Shown here: positions 24,734 to 33,336 of the stretch, piece after piece | Layout of the letters: every line of letters begins with the position of its first letter | Numbering within the stretch: the first letter of the stretch is position 1 | Assembly (NCBI GenBank): GCA_025060135.1 | Contig: JANXCY010000002.1 | Coordinates: forward strand, 106,623-145,015 | Direction of reading: 5' to 3' | DNA from: Anaerolineae bacterium | GTDB taxonomy: Bacteria; Chloroflexota; Anaerolineae; B4-G1; DUEL01 | Length of the DNA stretch: 38,393 nucleotides | Notes under the pieces: generated by a model | The model's input: only the letters and a program-made list of their open reading frames with translations | Databases searched by the model: none | Told to the model about the DNA's origin: nothing | Translations under genes and position numbers: made by a program

Positions 24734-25809
24734 AACTGTTCTTGGAACCCATAGACGTCTGGCTCTTTCGGGATGGGCGTCCGTTTGATGCGCGGAGCGA
24801 TCACCGGGCCCAAAGTCTCTTTCCTCCTTACCCGACCGTGATGCAGGGCATCCTGCGTTCCCATCACCTGGTGGTCAAGGGAGTGGACTTGAGGGATCAG
24901 AAGGCGATTGAAAGAACCGTGGGCACCGCGACAACCTACCCACCCGGTTTTCGGATGCGGGGCCCTTTCATGGCCCGGCGCACTTCCGAGGGCGTTCGGC
25001 GCTATTTTCCGCTCCCCGCCGACGCGGTGACGCAGGAAAATACCCTCCGTGCCTTAACGCCCCTCAGTCCGCCTTTAGGGATCTGGACCAGTGTTCCAAC
25101 GCCCCAGATACTCTGGTGCGAAAGCGAAGGGGATGAAATAAAGGAACGGTGGTGGGTGCGCGAAGACGCACTGATTATGTATCTGGAACAGGGCATACTC
25201 CGACTGGACGAAGCAAAACGAGAGGGCCGGATTTGCCCGCAGAGCGCTCTTTTCCAGCGGGAGAACCGCCTGGGCATCGGCCTGGACGATGCTGCGCGCA
25301 CGGCCCAAGAAGGGGCCCTGTACGAGGTGGAATTTATCCGGGTTGCGTCGGGCGTCGGATTGGCGGTGGACGTAGAAGGACTGGAGGGCTGGCCGGAGAG
25401 GGGAATTTTACGGGCAGGCGGTGAAGGGAGAGGGGCCTACTTTGAAATATCAGATACACCGGCTTGGCCCGAAGTCCCCGATCCACTCCCTGAGCGGTTC
25501 AAAATCTACCTGGCAACGCCGGCCTACTTTGAGGAGGGCTGGAGGCCGAAAGATTGGCAACGCTTCTTTCACGGCAGGGTGGAACTTGTCGCAGTTGCCC
25601 TGGGACGTTACGAGGTCCTCGGCGGGTTTGACCTGGCCACCGGCTCCCACAAGCCAGCGCGGCGCTATGTTCCGGCTGGCAGTGTCTATTTCTTCCAGTC
25701 CGATGGCCAGGCCACGCTGAAGGCCGACCTGGTCAATCAGGCCATCACCGACTACGGAGCGGAAATCGGTTTCGGCCAAATCCTAATCGGGAGGTGGGAA
25801 CATGTTTGA
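24730..25809 (+). CDS. cmr3: Type III-B Cas5-like RAMP protein Cmr3
   Basis: A 359-residue Cas5-group RAMP that binds the crRNA 5' handle next to Cas10. The N-terminus FLEPIDVWLFRDGRPFD and the PPYPTVMQGILRSHHL segment are characteristic of Cmr3. The C-terminal G-rich stretch is YGAEIGFGQILIGRW. ATGA overlap with cmr2 and 8-nt overlap with cmr4. Confidence 0.93.
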   Translation: MKLFLEPIDVWLFRDGRPFDARSDHRAQSLFPPYPTVMQGILRSHHLVVKGVDLRDQKAIERTVGTATTYPPGFRMRGPFMARRTSEGVRRYFPLPADAVTQENTLRALTPLSPPLGIWTSVPTPQILWCESEGDEIKERWWVREDALIMYLEQGILRLDEAKREGRICPQSALFQRENRLGIGLDDAARTAQEGALYEVEFIRVASGVGLAVDVEGLEGWPERGILRAGGEGRGAYFEISDTPAWPEVPDPLPERFKIYLATPAYFEEGWRPKDWQRFFHGRVELVAVALGRYEVLGGFDLATGSHKPARRYVPAGSVYFFQSDGQATLKADLVNQAITDYGAEIGFGQILIGRWEHV

Positions 25810-26704
25810 AGCCAGCGGAATATTGTTTATCTATGTGGAGACCCCCCTCCATGCGGGCACGGGTCGGGGGTTGAGCGGGGTGGACCTCCCCATCCAGCGA
25901 GAACGGGTGACGGGCTACCCGATTGTTCAGGCCAGCAGTTTGAAGGGACGGCTACGAGCTGAGGCCAGAAAACGACTTCCCGACAAGGAACTGGAGGCCC
26001 TTTTCGGCCCCGATACCGAGCGGGCCTCCGAACACGCCGGCGCGCTCTCTCCAGGCGATGCGAAACTTTTGCTCTTCCCGGTGCGTTCCCTGGGAGGTGT
26101 CTTTGCCTGGACGACCAGTTGCGATGTGCTCGCCCGCTTCCGGCGCGACGCTGCTATCGCTGGCTTGTCGATCCCCTGGCAGGTGCCCTCCGAGCCAGCC
26201 CCGGGAGAGGCTCTCGTCTCTGGCGAGGACCTTCTGGTTGGCGATAGGGTAGTCCTGGAGGAGTTCACCTTCAGTCCCCGCCAGGAAAACGAGGTCGCAG
26301 AGATTGGCCGATGGTTGGCTAACCATGCGCTGCCCAAGGGGGATCAGTATCGCTATTGGAAGGAGGCCCTGCCCAGGCGTCTGGCTGTCCTGCACAAAGA
26401 TGTCTTCCGGGACTTCGCCCTCTTCTCTACCGAGGTCGTTACCCGGGTGCGGTTGGAACCGGAAAGAAAGACTGTGGCAGAGGGCGCACTTTGGACGGAG
26501 GAGTATCTGCCGGTGGATACCCTACTATACGCTCCGCTGATGGCCACTCCCACGCGGGCCCCTGAGTGCAGATTGAGCGGAAAGCAGGTACTGGAAAAGG
26601 TGCTCAACTCGAAATTGACCCACACCGTGTTGGGAGGCGATGAAACCGTAGGACGAGGCATGGTCGCTCTGCGATTGGTTCAGGGAGAGGGAGGTGCCGT
26701 ATGA
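25802..26704 (+). CDS. cmr4: Type III-B Cas7-like backbone ribonuclease Cmr4
   Basis: A 300-residue Cas7-group subunit forming the filament and cutting target RNA. THE motif GVDLPIQRERVTGYP places the catalytic aspartate at D28, equivalent to the slicer Asp of characterised Cmr4. SSLKGRLR and LGGDETVGRGM are also typical. The active residue is intact, so periodic target-RNA cleavage is expected. ATGA overlap with cmr5. Confidence 0.95.
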   Translation: MFEASGILFIYVETPLHAGTGRGLSGVDLPIQRERVTGYPIVQASSLKGRLRAEARKRLPDKELEALFGPDTERASEHAGALSPGDAKLLLFPVRSLGGVFAWTTSCDVLARFRRDAAIAGLSIPWQVPSEPAPGEALVSGEDLLVGDRVVLEEFTFSPRQENEVAEIGRWLANHALPKGDQYRYWKEALPRRLAVLHKDVFRDFALFSTEVVTRVRLEPERKTVAEGALWTEEYLPVDTLLYAPLMATPTRAPECRLSGKQVLEKVLNSKLTHTVLGGDETVGRGMVALRLVQGEGGAV

Positions 26705-27063
26705 GCGTGCGGCGGACGATGGAGCAAGAAAGGGCCGAGCGGGCATGGCAGGCGGTCCGGGAAGTCCAGAAGGAGAAGCAGAAGGAGTACCTGGCCCTGG
26801 CCCGGAGTGCCCCGGCCGATATTCAGAACAGCGGCCTGGCCCAGACCCTGGCCTTCTGGAGGGCAAAGGGGGACATTCACCACAAGGCCCTGTACAAGCA
26901 CGTCTCTGAATGGGTGATGGAGCGATTGGGCGCTGGGAAAGGGGACCTGCTGACCTGGATCACCGATGCTCGTACCAGCAGTGATCAGTATCGCCGAGCC
27001 ACTGTAGAAGCTTTGGCCTTTCTGGTTTGGATCAAGCGCTTTGCGGAGGCGGAGTTCAAATGA
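26701..27063 (+). CDS. cmr5: Type III-B small subunit Cmr5
   Basis: A 120-residue all-helical Cas11-group protein lining the inner side of the Cmr filament. TMEQERAERAW at the N-terminus, IQNSGLAQTLAFWRAKG in the middle and a C-terminal amphipathic helix (ATVEALAFLVWIKRFAEA) are typical of Cmr5. It overlaps cmr4 and cmr6 by ATGA. Confidence 0.94.
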   Translation: MSVRRTMEQERAERAWQAVREVQKEKQKEYLALARSAPADIQNSGLAQTLAFWRAKGDIHHKALYKHVSEWVMERLGAGKGDLLTWITDARTSSDQYRRATVEALAFLVWIKRFAEAEFK

Positions 27064-28118
27064 CCCTAGAATATCCATTGCCCGGAGATACTCTGCGGGT
27101 TGTTCAGTGCCTTGACCTCTCTCAGTGTCGGAACCCGGGTCTGCTTTTCAACCGCTTCGTTCCGAATTTGCAGGTCGAGAGGGAGGCGCGGCGAAGAAAG
27201 GCGCTGGAAAGTGTCCAGAAGGCGAAGCCAGACGAAGAGTTGCTGAAGGGCCTGCACCGAAGGTGGCGAGCACTGGTTGCGGCGTTCCAGAGCGAAACGT
27301 TTGAGGCGACCACAGAATGGCGGCTTGTCGTTGGCCTGGGCCAAAAGGGACCGCTGGAAGTGGGCTTTTCCTTTCACCGCCTATACGGCATCCCTATTAT
27401 CCCCGGGAGTGCTCTGAAGGGTTTGGCGCGTGCCTACGCCTATCTCGTGGAAGACCGGGATGAAAGCAACGCAGATTTCTGTGCCGTTTTCGGTCGTGCG
27501 CCCGGGCCGGGGGAAGAGCAAAACCAGGCTGCAGCAGGCAAAGCCGTCTTCTTTGATGCGATTCCCCTGTCCTCTCCCTGCTTGGACCTGGATGTGATGA
27601 ACCCTCATTACCCCAAGTATTATCAGGGTAAAGAGCCGCCGACCAACTGGCAGGACCCCGTGCCGGTTTACTTTCTGGCCCTCCAACCGAAGAGTCGGTT
27701 CGCCTTTGCCGTTGGCTGGCGAGATCCGGTAGATAGCGAGGGACAGCGCCTGCGGGCCCTGGCCGTGCAGTGGCTGAAAGCGGGCCTTCAGGAATTGGGC
27801 ATCGGTGCCAAGACCAGCGCGGGATACGGATATTTCTCAATTCATGAGCCTCGGAGGGCTTCGCTGCCTGCTCAGGAGGTCCTATTGCCTGCCGAAGAGC
27901 CCGAGCCGATTGTCTGGTGCCTGGGAGTGGTCAAAGAATATCGGCCAGATAAGGGGATCGGACGACTGACCAACGTTGAAACCGGGGAAGAACTGACGTT
28001 TCATCGGGAGGCGATCGAAGAGAAAGGCTGGTCGCCAGGGAGGAAACAGAAAGTCCAGTACGCTCTTGCCGAGCGCGAGGGGCGTCGCCAGATCGTGAAA
28101 GTACGGCGAAAAGAATAA
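27060..28118 (+). CDS. cmr6: Cmr6 with a C-terminal cold-shock-like domain
   Basis: A 352-residue protein. Residues 1 to about 265 are the RAMP Cmr6: GLLFNRFVPN, IPIIPGSALKGLARAYA, VFFDAIP and GAKTSAGYGYF. After a short linker, residues about 287-350 form an OB-fold of cold-shock type: GVVKEYRPDKGIGRL corresponds to the GxVKWF-KGFGFI core, LTFHREAI to the VFVHxSAI strand, and a GRKQKVQY strand follows. RNP aromatic residues are partly replaced. The extension is in frame with no sign of a separate gene and may add an RNA-binding surface near the crRNA 3' end. Start by ATGA overlap with cmr5. Confidence 0.9.
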   Translation: MTLEYPLPGDTLRVVQCLDLSQCRNPGLLFNRFVPNLQVEREARRRKALESVQKAKPDEELLKGLHRRWRALVAAFQSETFEATTEWRLVVGLGQKGPLEVGFSFHRLYGIPIIPGSALKGLARAYAYLVEDRDESNADFCAVFGRAPGPGEEQNQAAAGKAVFFDAIPLSSPCLDLDVMNPHYPKYYQGKEPPTNWQDPVPVYFLALQPKSRFAFAVGWRDPVDSEGQRLRALAVQWLKAGLQELGIGAKTSAGYGYFSIHEPRRASLPAQEVLLPAEEPEPIVWCLGVVKEYRPDKGIGRLTNVETGEELTFHREAIEEKGWSPGRKQKVQYALAEREGRRQIVKVRRKE

Positions 28119-28160
28119 CCGGACGGCGAAAAGATGCATCTATCTATTAAGGAGGGCCCA

Positions 28161-29048
28161 ATGAGGAAGGCTGGGATGATTCATCTGGTCGGCGAGCAGC
28201 CAGCACCGATTCTGTTGCCCACGCGGTACCTCAATCCCGATGTCACCGTGCTGGTGCACACAGAACATACCAGGGGAATCGCCCAGAGGCTCGCGGACGT
28301 CTTGGATTCGGACTCCAACTGTCTTCTGCACTGTGTGAGCCCATACGACCTCCCCGGAATCCAAATCTCTTTGCAACGTTTCCTTCAAGAGAAACTGGCG
28401 GAACACCAGTTGCTCTTCAACCTCACCGGTGGAACAAAAATGATGTCCCTGGCCGCATTCCTGGTCGCCTTCCAGCGCAAGGCTCCTTTTGTGTATTTTC
28501 AGACCGAAGGGGGGCACAGTTGGCTCTATCGGTATCAATTCACTCCCCAGGGGGAGGTCCAATTAGAAAAACGGGAGGAGATCGGGGAGACCATTACTCT
28601 TGACGATTATCTGCGCGTCCAAGTGGGGGAGTATACAACAGGATCTCCGCGAACTGATTTTGAAAGCGAAGTGCTTCAGGCACTGCGGGAGTACGTCCCA
28701 GGGATAGAGACGCTCACCAGCGTGCGCCCCCGTGGGATGGAGGCTCTGGAGGTGGACTTCGTCATTCGTCTGGGCAACCAGATAGGGGTGATGGAAGTTA
28801 AGGCCCGGGGAGCGAAATCTGGAATTGACCAAATCCAGGCCGTGGCGGAGCAACGATACCTGGGCACATATGTGGCCAAGTTCTTGGTATCCGGTAAGTC
28901 TATAGACCAGAACAACCGAAACTTGGCCAACGCCTACAATATAACGGTAATTGAGTTAACCGGTTATGAGAAGACCAGAAGTTTGAGCCCAAAGGATCGT
29001 CAAACGCTGGCCGAGGCCGTGAGAAACCGGCTGGGAGGTGCCCTATGA
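28161..29048 (+). CDS. Card1/Can2-like CARF nuclease activated by cyclic oligoadenylate
   Basis: A 295-residue DUF1887-type protein. The N-terminal CARF domain ends in the [19 protein letters not shown] signature. The C-terminal PD-(D/E)xK nuclease has [15 protein letters not shown] and MEVKAR, giving the E...D...ExK catalytic set (around residues 175-223). Known relatives are activated by cA4 to cut DNA and/or RNA. ATG 28161 follows AAGGAGG by 5 nt; an upstream ATG has no SD. It is the predicted effector of the cyclase-only Cas10 in the same operon. Confidence 0.88.
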   Translation: MRKAGMIHLVGEQPAPILLPTRYLNPDVTVLVHTEHTRGIAQRLADVLDSDSNCLLHCVSPYDLPGIQISLQRFLQEKLAEHQLLFNLTGGTKMMSLAAFLVAFQRKAPFVYFQTEGGHSWLYRYQFTPQGEVQLEKREEIGETITLDDYLRVQVGEYTTGSPRTDFESEVLQALREYVPGIETLTSVRPRGMEALEVDFVIRLGNQIGVMEVKARGAKSGIDQIQAVAEQRYLGTYVAKFLVSGKSIDQNNRNLANAYNITVIELTGYEKTRSLSPKDRQTLAEAVRNRLGGAL

Positions 29049-29425
29049 TTCTTCTCAACTTCTCTCACCCTCTCACCCACGAGCACATTGACCAGATTCA
29101 ACGCCTGACTGGACAACAGGTAGAGCGAGCGATTGAGATTCACAGCCAGATAGACCCTCAACAGCCGCTGACGCCGCAGGTGGTGGCACTGGTGAACCAG
29201 TGTGGTCTTACGCCTGCCGAATGGCAGACCCTACCGCTTCTGGTCAATCCGCCGTCGTTGAACTTTATTGCTGTCGTGCTTCTGGCCGAACTGCACGGCC
29301 GTTGCGGCTACTTTCCCGCCCATCTGCGCCTGCGCCCCCGGGCCGGGTCCATTCCCCCGCAGTATGAGGTGGCCGAGATCCTGGACCTCCAGGCAGTGCG
29401 AGACGCTGCTCGCCGTCGGCGATAG
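29045..29425 (+). CDS. csx15: Csx15-type ring nuclease
   Basis: A 126-residue protein that starts [20 protein letters not shown], with QWTLPLL-like ([11 protein letters not shown]) and [11 protein letters not shown] segments characteristic of Csx15. Csx15 family proteins bind cA4 and act as ring nucleases or sponges to end the cOA response. It overlaps the Card1-like gene by ATGA, so effector and off-switch are co-translated. Confidence 0.85.
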   Translation: MILLNFSHPLTHEHIDQIQRLTGQQVERAIEIHSQIDPQQPLTPQVVALVNQCGLTPAEWQTLPLLVNPPSLNFIAVVLLAELHGRCGYFPAHLRLRPRAGSIPPQYEVAEILDLQAVRDAARRRR

Positions 29426-29438
29426 GGCCAGGGACGCC

Positions 29439-29474
29439 TTGGGGCGGCGGCCGGAGGCCGCCGCCCCAATCTTT
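29439..29474 (+). terminator. GC-rich hairpin after csx15
   Basis: TTGGGGCGGCGGCC and GGCCGCCGCCCCAA are perfect inverted copies around GGA, followed by TCTTT. It ends the type III operon 14 nt after csx15. The T-tract is short, so termination may be partial. Confidence 0.7.
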
Positions 29475-29475
29475 C

Positions 29476-29498
29476 CCCGTTGCGGTACATGCAACGGG
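29476..29498. promoter_or_regulatory. 8-bp inverted repeat upstream of the WYL regulator
   Basis: CCCGTTGC (29476-29483) and GCAACGGG (29491-29498) flank 7 nt. It lies about 40 nt before the regulator start and could be an operator for autoregulation. Confidence 0.4.
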
Positions 29499-29539
29499 CT
29501 TGCAGGAAAATAGGGTCAGAACGCTGGAGGCAAGCAGCA

Positions 29540-30595
29540 ATGGCAACAGAGAATCGGGCCTTCACCAAAGCGGAACGCCTGACCCAGATAGAAGCGCTGC
29601 TCCTGGCCCATCCAGAAGGGCTCACCCAGGCCGAAATCGCCCGCCGGCTCGGCGTTCATCGCTCCACTGTCCTTCGCTACCTGCCCGACCTGCAAAAGCG
29701 CTGTCCCGTCTACGAGATGGACGATGGGAAACTGGCCCTGGATCGGAGCCAGTACCTGACCCACCTGCGCCTCACGCTCCATGAGGCCATGGCTGTTTAC
29801 CTGGCCGTACGGATGATGGCAGCGAGGACCGACCGGCATACCCCCCACGCCGCCTCCGCGATCCGTAAACTGGCACTGGCGCTGGACCGGCTGGCCCCCT
29901 TCGCCTCCCGGCACATGCTCCAGGCTGCCGACGAGATGGACGACCCCGCCCGCCGTCGGGACGATCCCGTCTACCTGGAGGTTCTGGAGGCCCTGACCCT
30001 GGCCTGGTCTGAGCGTCGGAAGGTGCGCATCTGGCACCAGCATGAAGAGACGGGCCGGGTCTACGAATACGTCTTCTCCCCCTACTTCATTGAGCCCTAC
30101 CCCGTCGGACAGACTGCCCACGTCATCGGCTTTCGGGAGCCGCCGGGCGCGATCCGCACTTTCAAAATAGAGCGCATCCGCCGCATCCAGCGGCTTCCCC
30201 ACTCCTACGAGATCCCCGCCGACTTTGATCCCCGGGCCCTGCTGGAGGACGCCTGGGGTATCTGGTACACCGATGAGGAGCCCGTAGAGATTGTCCTGAA
30301 ATTCCACCCCCGCGTGGCCCATCGGGTGCGGGAGACCCGCTGGCACCGCAGCGAGCAGATAGAAGAACAGCCCGATGGGAGCCTCATCTGGCGGGCCCGA
30401 GTGGCGGAGGTCCAGGAAATGCTCCCCTGGATCCGGGGCTGGGGCGCCGACGTGGAGGTTCTGGCCCCCCAGGAACTGCGAGAGCGGATGATGGGAGAGG
30501 CCCGACGGCTGGCCCAGATGTACGGATGGTACGTGGCCTCCGTCCCTCCGAACTCTGCCCCATCCACCACCCTGAAGGACTTCTTCGGAGGCTGA
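29540..30595 (+). CDS. HTH and WYL-domain regulator of the type I cas genes
   Basis: A 351-residue DeoR/WYL-type protein. The N-terminal winged HTH (LTQIEALLLAHPEGLTQAEI, LGVHRSTVLRYLPDL) is followed by a WYL-like domain (about 150-235; YVFSPYFIEPYPVGQTAHVI), in which the namesake WYL triad is not conserved, and a C-terminal WCX-type extension. WYL proteins bind nucleic-acid ligands and control CRISPR and other defence loci. It is 2 nt upstream of cas3. GGAGG lies 9 nt before ATG 29540. Confidence 0.85.
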   Translation: MATENRAFTKAERLTQIEALLLAHPEGLTQAEIARRLGVHRSTVLRYLPDLQKRCPVYEMDDGKLALDRSQYLTHLRLTLHEAMAVYLAVRMMAARTDRHTPHAASAIRKLALALDRLAPFASRHMLQAADEMDDPARRRDDPVYLEVLEALTLAWSERRKVRIWHQHEETGRVYEYVFSPYFIEPYPVGQTAHVIGFREPPGAIRTFKIERIRRIQRLPHSYEIPADFDPRALLEDAWGIWYTDEEPVEIVLKFHPRVAHRVRETRWHRSEQIEEQPDGSLIWRARVAEVQEMLPWIRGWGADVEVLAPQELRERMMGEARRLAQMYGWYVASVPPNSAPSTTLKDFFGG

Positions 30596-30597
30596 GG

Positions 30598-33132
30598 ATG
30601 AGTCTCTATCCGTTCCAGGAACGGGTGAAAGCACTCCTTCATCAAGGACGGTCGGTCGTCCTCCAGGCTCCCACCGGCTCCGGCAAGACACGAGCGGCGC
30701 TGGCTCCCTTCATTGAGGCCTTCTTTGACTTCCCGCCCGAGGCCTTTCCTCGCCAGTGCCTCTACACTGTCCCGATGCGGGTCCTGGCCTCCCAGTTTGA
30801 ATACGAATACCGGCGGCTGGCCGAATCCTACCAGCGGCGCTTTGACCGCTGCCTGGAGGTGCGTATCCAGACCGGCGACCGGCCCGAAGACCCGGAACTA
30901 CTGGGGGACCTGGTCTTCGCCACCCTGGACCAGGTGCTCAGTAGCGCGCTGGGCGTCCCCTACAGTCTTCCGGAGAGCAAGGCCAACGTCAACGTGGGCG
31001 CCGTGCTGAACGCCTACCTGGTCTTTGACGAGTTCCACCTCTTCCCACCCCAGGCCCAGCAGACGACCCTCCAACTCCTGCGTCTATTTGGTCAACTGAG
31101 CCCCTTCGTCCTGATGACGGCGACCTTCTCCGGGACAATGTTGCGGGAAATTGCCCACCTCCTCGGCGCCGAGCCGGTCTTGGTCCCGGCGGAAGAGGTC
31201 GCCTGGATTGAAACGGGCGGGGGCCAGCACCCCCGAAAGCGCCGCCGCCTCGTCTGGCGGGAAAAGGTCTTGGAGGCCGAGGACGTCCTGAGGGCCCACG
31301 ACCGGCGCTCGGTGGCCGTCTGCAACACCGTGGAGCGCGCGCTCGCGCTCTATCAGGCGCTGGTGGAGCGGGGATGTCGCCCCGTGCCGGTGGACCACCC
31401 CGTACTGACGCCGCTCTACGAGCAGGTGCGCGCGGCGCTGTCTCCGGATCGCCATCGTCGCCTCCTGGAAGAGGCTGTGAAGACGCTGCGCGAACAGATG
31501 GCCGATGCGTCCGAGACCACCCCCTGGGTGATGCTCCTGCACAGTCGCTTTGAGCGGCCCCACCGGCAGGTCAAGGAGGCCTTCCTGCGGGCGGAATGCG
31601 GCCCCCAGACCGGGGAAGCGCGCTGGCAGGTCCCCAGCCTGATCGTGGTCGCCACTCAGGTGGTGGAGGTGGGGGTGGACATCACCAGCGGGGCCCTGCA
31701 CACCGAACTGGCCCCGGCAGCCAGCATCGTCCAGCGAGCCGGGCGGTGCGCCCGCTACCCCGGCGAGGAGGGAGAGGTCTTCGTCTACGCCGTGCCCTCG
31801 CGCAGCGATGGCGCTCCCGACCACGCGCCCTACCTCTCCAAAGAGGAAATCGCCCTTTGCGAGCGAACCCGGGCCGCGCTGGAGGAACGAAGCGGTGAAG
31901 TGCTGGACTTCGCCGCCGAGCAGGCGCTGGTGGACAACGCCCATCGGGAGGCCGACGAGGCCCTTCTGAAGGCGATGCGGGAGGACGAGGGTCGCCTCTG
32001 GGACCTCATCGGCGAGGGGTTGATTCGAGGAGAGGCCTCCGTTCGTCCCGAACTGATCCGCCGCGTGGACGAACGTACCGTCATCGTCTACGACGCCCCT
32101 GAGGGGCCCACGGAGGAAAGCCCCTTCCGCTACGAGGGCTTCTCCCTCTGGCACGGGACGCTGCGGGGCGCCGTCCGGGACCTTCTGGCGCAAGCCGAGG
32201 CTCTGGACCTGCCCTGGGCACTGCGGTATCCCGTTGCCCGGGGAGGGGAGGAAGAGGACGATAGCCGGACCCCTGTCCTCTATCACTGGCTGGACGTGCA
32301 GGGGCCTGAGGACATCTCCCACTCGCTCCTCTTCGCTGTCCATCCTGCACTGGTCGCCTACGATGCCGCACAGGGCTTCCGCCTGGGAGTTCCCGGAGAT
32401 GGCCGCTACCGCTCTCCCCTGACTTCCCGTCGGCGAGACGAGAAGAAACTGTATGCCTACAACCTGGAGTCCTACGTCCAGCACGCAGCGGCCCTGCGAC
32501 GGGCCTTTGAGGAGCGTTTCCGCAACCGGCTGGCCTGGGTCGCGGCCCGCACCGGGATGGGCGACCTCCTGGAGCGAGCCGTCCGCCTGGCGCTGGCGCT
32601 GCACGACGTGGGCAAACTCCAGGAGCAATGGCAGCGATGGGCGGCGAAGTATCAGCAGGAGGTCACCGGCGAAGCGCCCCCCTTCCTGGTGGCCCACACC
32701 ACCAGTCAGACGCCGGAGCACCGGGAGATCGCCCGGCACATCCGTCCCTCGCGGCCGTCCCACGCCGGGGAGGGAGCCTTTGCCTCGGCCCGCATCCTGT
32801 GGGAGGCGCTGGATGGAAGAGACCATCAGCCCCTGTACCGGGCCACCGTGACGGCCATCGCTCGCCACCACAGCCCGTTCCTGAAAGAGGCGTCTCCCTA
32901 CCGACTTCATCCCCAGGCCCAGGAAACCGTCGCCGAAGCGCTGGCGGCGGTAGGAGACGGATCCTGGCGGGCGTGGGCCTCGTGGCTGATGACCAAGAGT
33001 ACCGCCCCTAACTTGGAAAAGCGGCTACTGTGGCCACCTTTAGAAAAGCAGGAATGGGAAGGTTGGCTGCTGTATTTTGTTATCGTACGGGCCTTAAGGG
33101 TATGTGATGGGAAGGGAATAGAGGAGGAATAA
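30598..33132 (+). CDS. cas3: Cas3 helicase-nuclease with C-terminal HD domain
   Basis: An 844-residue type I effector nuclease. The N-terminal SF2 helicase has Walker A APTGSGKT (24-31), DEFH (144-147), LMTATFS (motif III) and QRAGRCARYPG (motif VI). The HD nuclease lies at the C-terminus: LALHDVGKL (H669, D670) and IARHHSPF. Thus the order is helicase-HD, the reverse of canonical Cas3. ATG 30598 is 2 nt after the WYL stop. It should be recruited by the downstream Cas8-Cas7-Cas5 complex to degrade target DNA. Confidence 0.92.
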   Translation: MSLYPFQERVKALLHQGRSVVLQAPTGSGKTRAALAPFIEAFFDFPPEAFPRQCLYTVPMRVLASQFEYEYRRLAESYQRRFDRCLEVRIQTGDRPEDPELLGDLVFATLDQVLSSALGVPYSLPESKANVNVGAVLNAYLVFDEFHLFPPQAQQTTLQLLRLFGQLSPFVLMTATFSGTMLREIAHLLGAEPVLVPAEEVAWIETGGGQHPRKRRRLVWREKVLEAEDVLRAHDRRSVAVCNTVERALALYQALVERGCRPVPVDHPVLTPLYEQVRAALSPDRHRRLLEEAVKTLREQMADASETTPWVMLLHSRFERPHRQVKEAFLRAECGPQTGEARWQVPSLIVVATQVVEVGVDITSGALHTELAPAASIVQRAGRCARYPGEEGEVFVYAVPSRSDGAPDHAPYLSKEEIALCERTRAALEERSGEVLDFAAEQALVDNAHREADEALLKAMREDEGRLWDLIGEGLIRGEASVRPELIRRVDERTVIVYDAPEGPTEESPFRYEGFSLWHGTLRGAVRDLLAQAEALDLPWALRYPVARGGEEEDDSRTPVLYHWLDVQGPEDISHSLLFAVHPALVAYDAAQGFRLGVPGDGRYRSPLTSRRRDEKKLYAYNLESYVQHAAALRRAFEERFRNRLAWVAARTGMGDLLERAVRLALALHDVGKLQEQWQRWAAKYQQEVTGEAPPFLVAHTTSQTPEHREIARHIRPSRPSHAGEGAFASARILWEALDGRDHQPLYRATVTAIARHHSPFLKEASPYRLHPQAQETVAEALAAVGDGSWRAWASWLMTKSTAPNLEKRLLWPPLEKQEWEGWLLYFVIVRALRVCDGKGIEEE

Positions 33133-33144
33133 AGAACTCTTTGG

Positions 33145-33336
33145 GTGGTTTATCAAAGTTGGGGATGGAGAGTCCACCAGTATCCTCAAGGCGGATCGGA
33201 GAGCAGAAAGCAAAACCAATTGCTGGGCGGGCGTTTCAGTCTGTGGGGAGATCTTCGTAGCAGCGCCGATAGTGTACCGCTCACTGCACTGATCCAGTGT
33301 GTGCTATCGGCCAAAGAAAGGCTGAAGGAGGTGTGA
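33145..33336 (+). CDS. Possible small ORF between cas3 and cas8
   Basis: A 63-codon frame from GTG 33145 ends in TGATG, overlapping the cas8 start. It is in the same frame as cas3, just past its stop. It has no clear SD, no recognised domain, and a strong hairpin (33265-33311) runs through it. It could be a translated coupler, the tail of a once longer Cas3, or no gene at all. Confidence 0.25.
   Translation: MVYQSWGWRVHQYPQGGSESRKQNQLLGGRFSLWGDLRSSADSVPLTALIQCVLSAKERLKEV
33265..33311 (+). other. Nested hairpin just upstream of the cas8 SD
   Basis: GCCGATAG (33265-33272) and CTATCGGC (33304-33311) pair perfectly; an inner CACTG (33282-33286) and CAGTG (33295-33299) pair within. The structure ends about 13 nt before the cas8 SD. 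It may protect or process the mRNA or adjust cas8 expression relative to cas3. Confidence 0.6.

Noticed and set aside
31084-32910. 608-codon minus-strand ORF opposite cas3
   Set aside because: Shadow of cas3 in GC-rich DNA; Gly/Pro/Arg/Gln-rich, no motif, and cas3 has complete helicase and HD motifs on the other strand.
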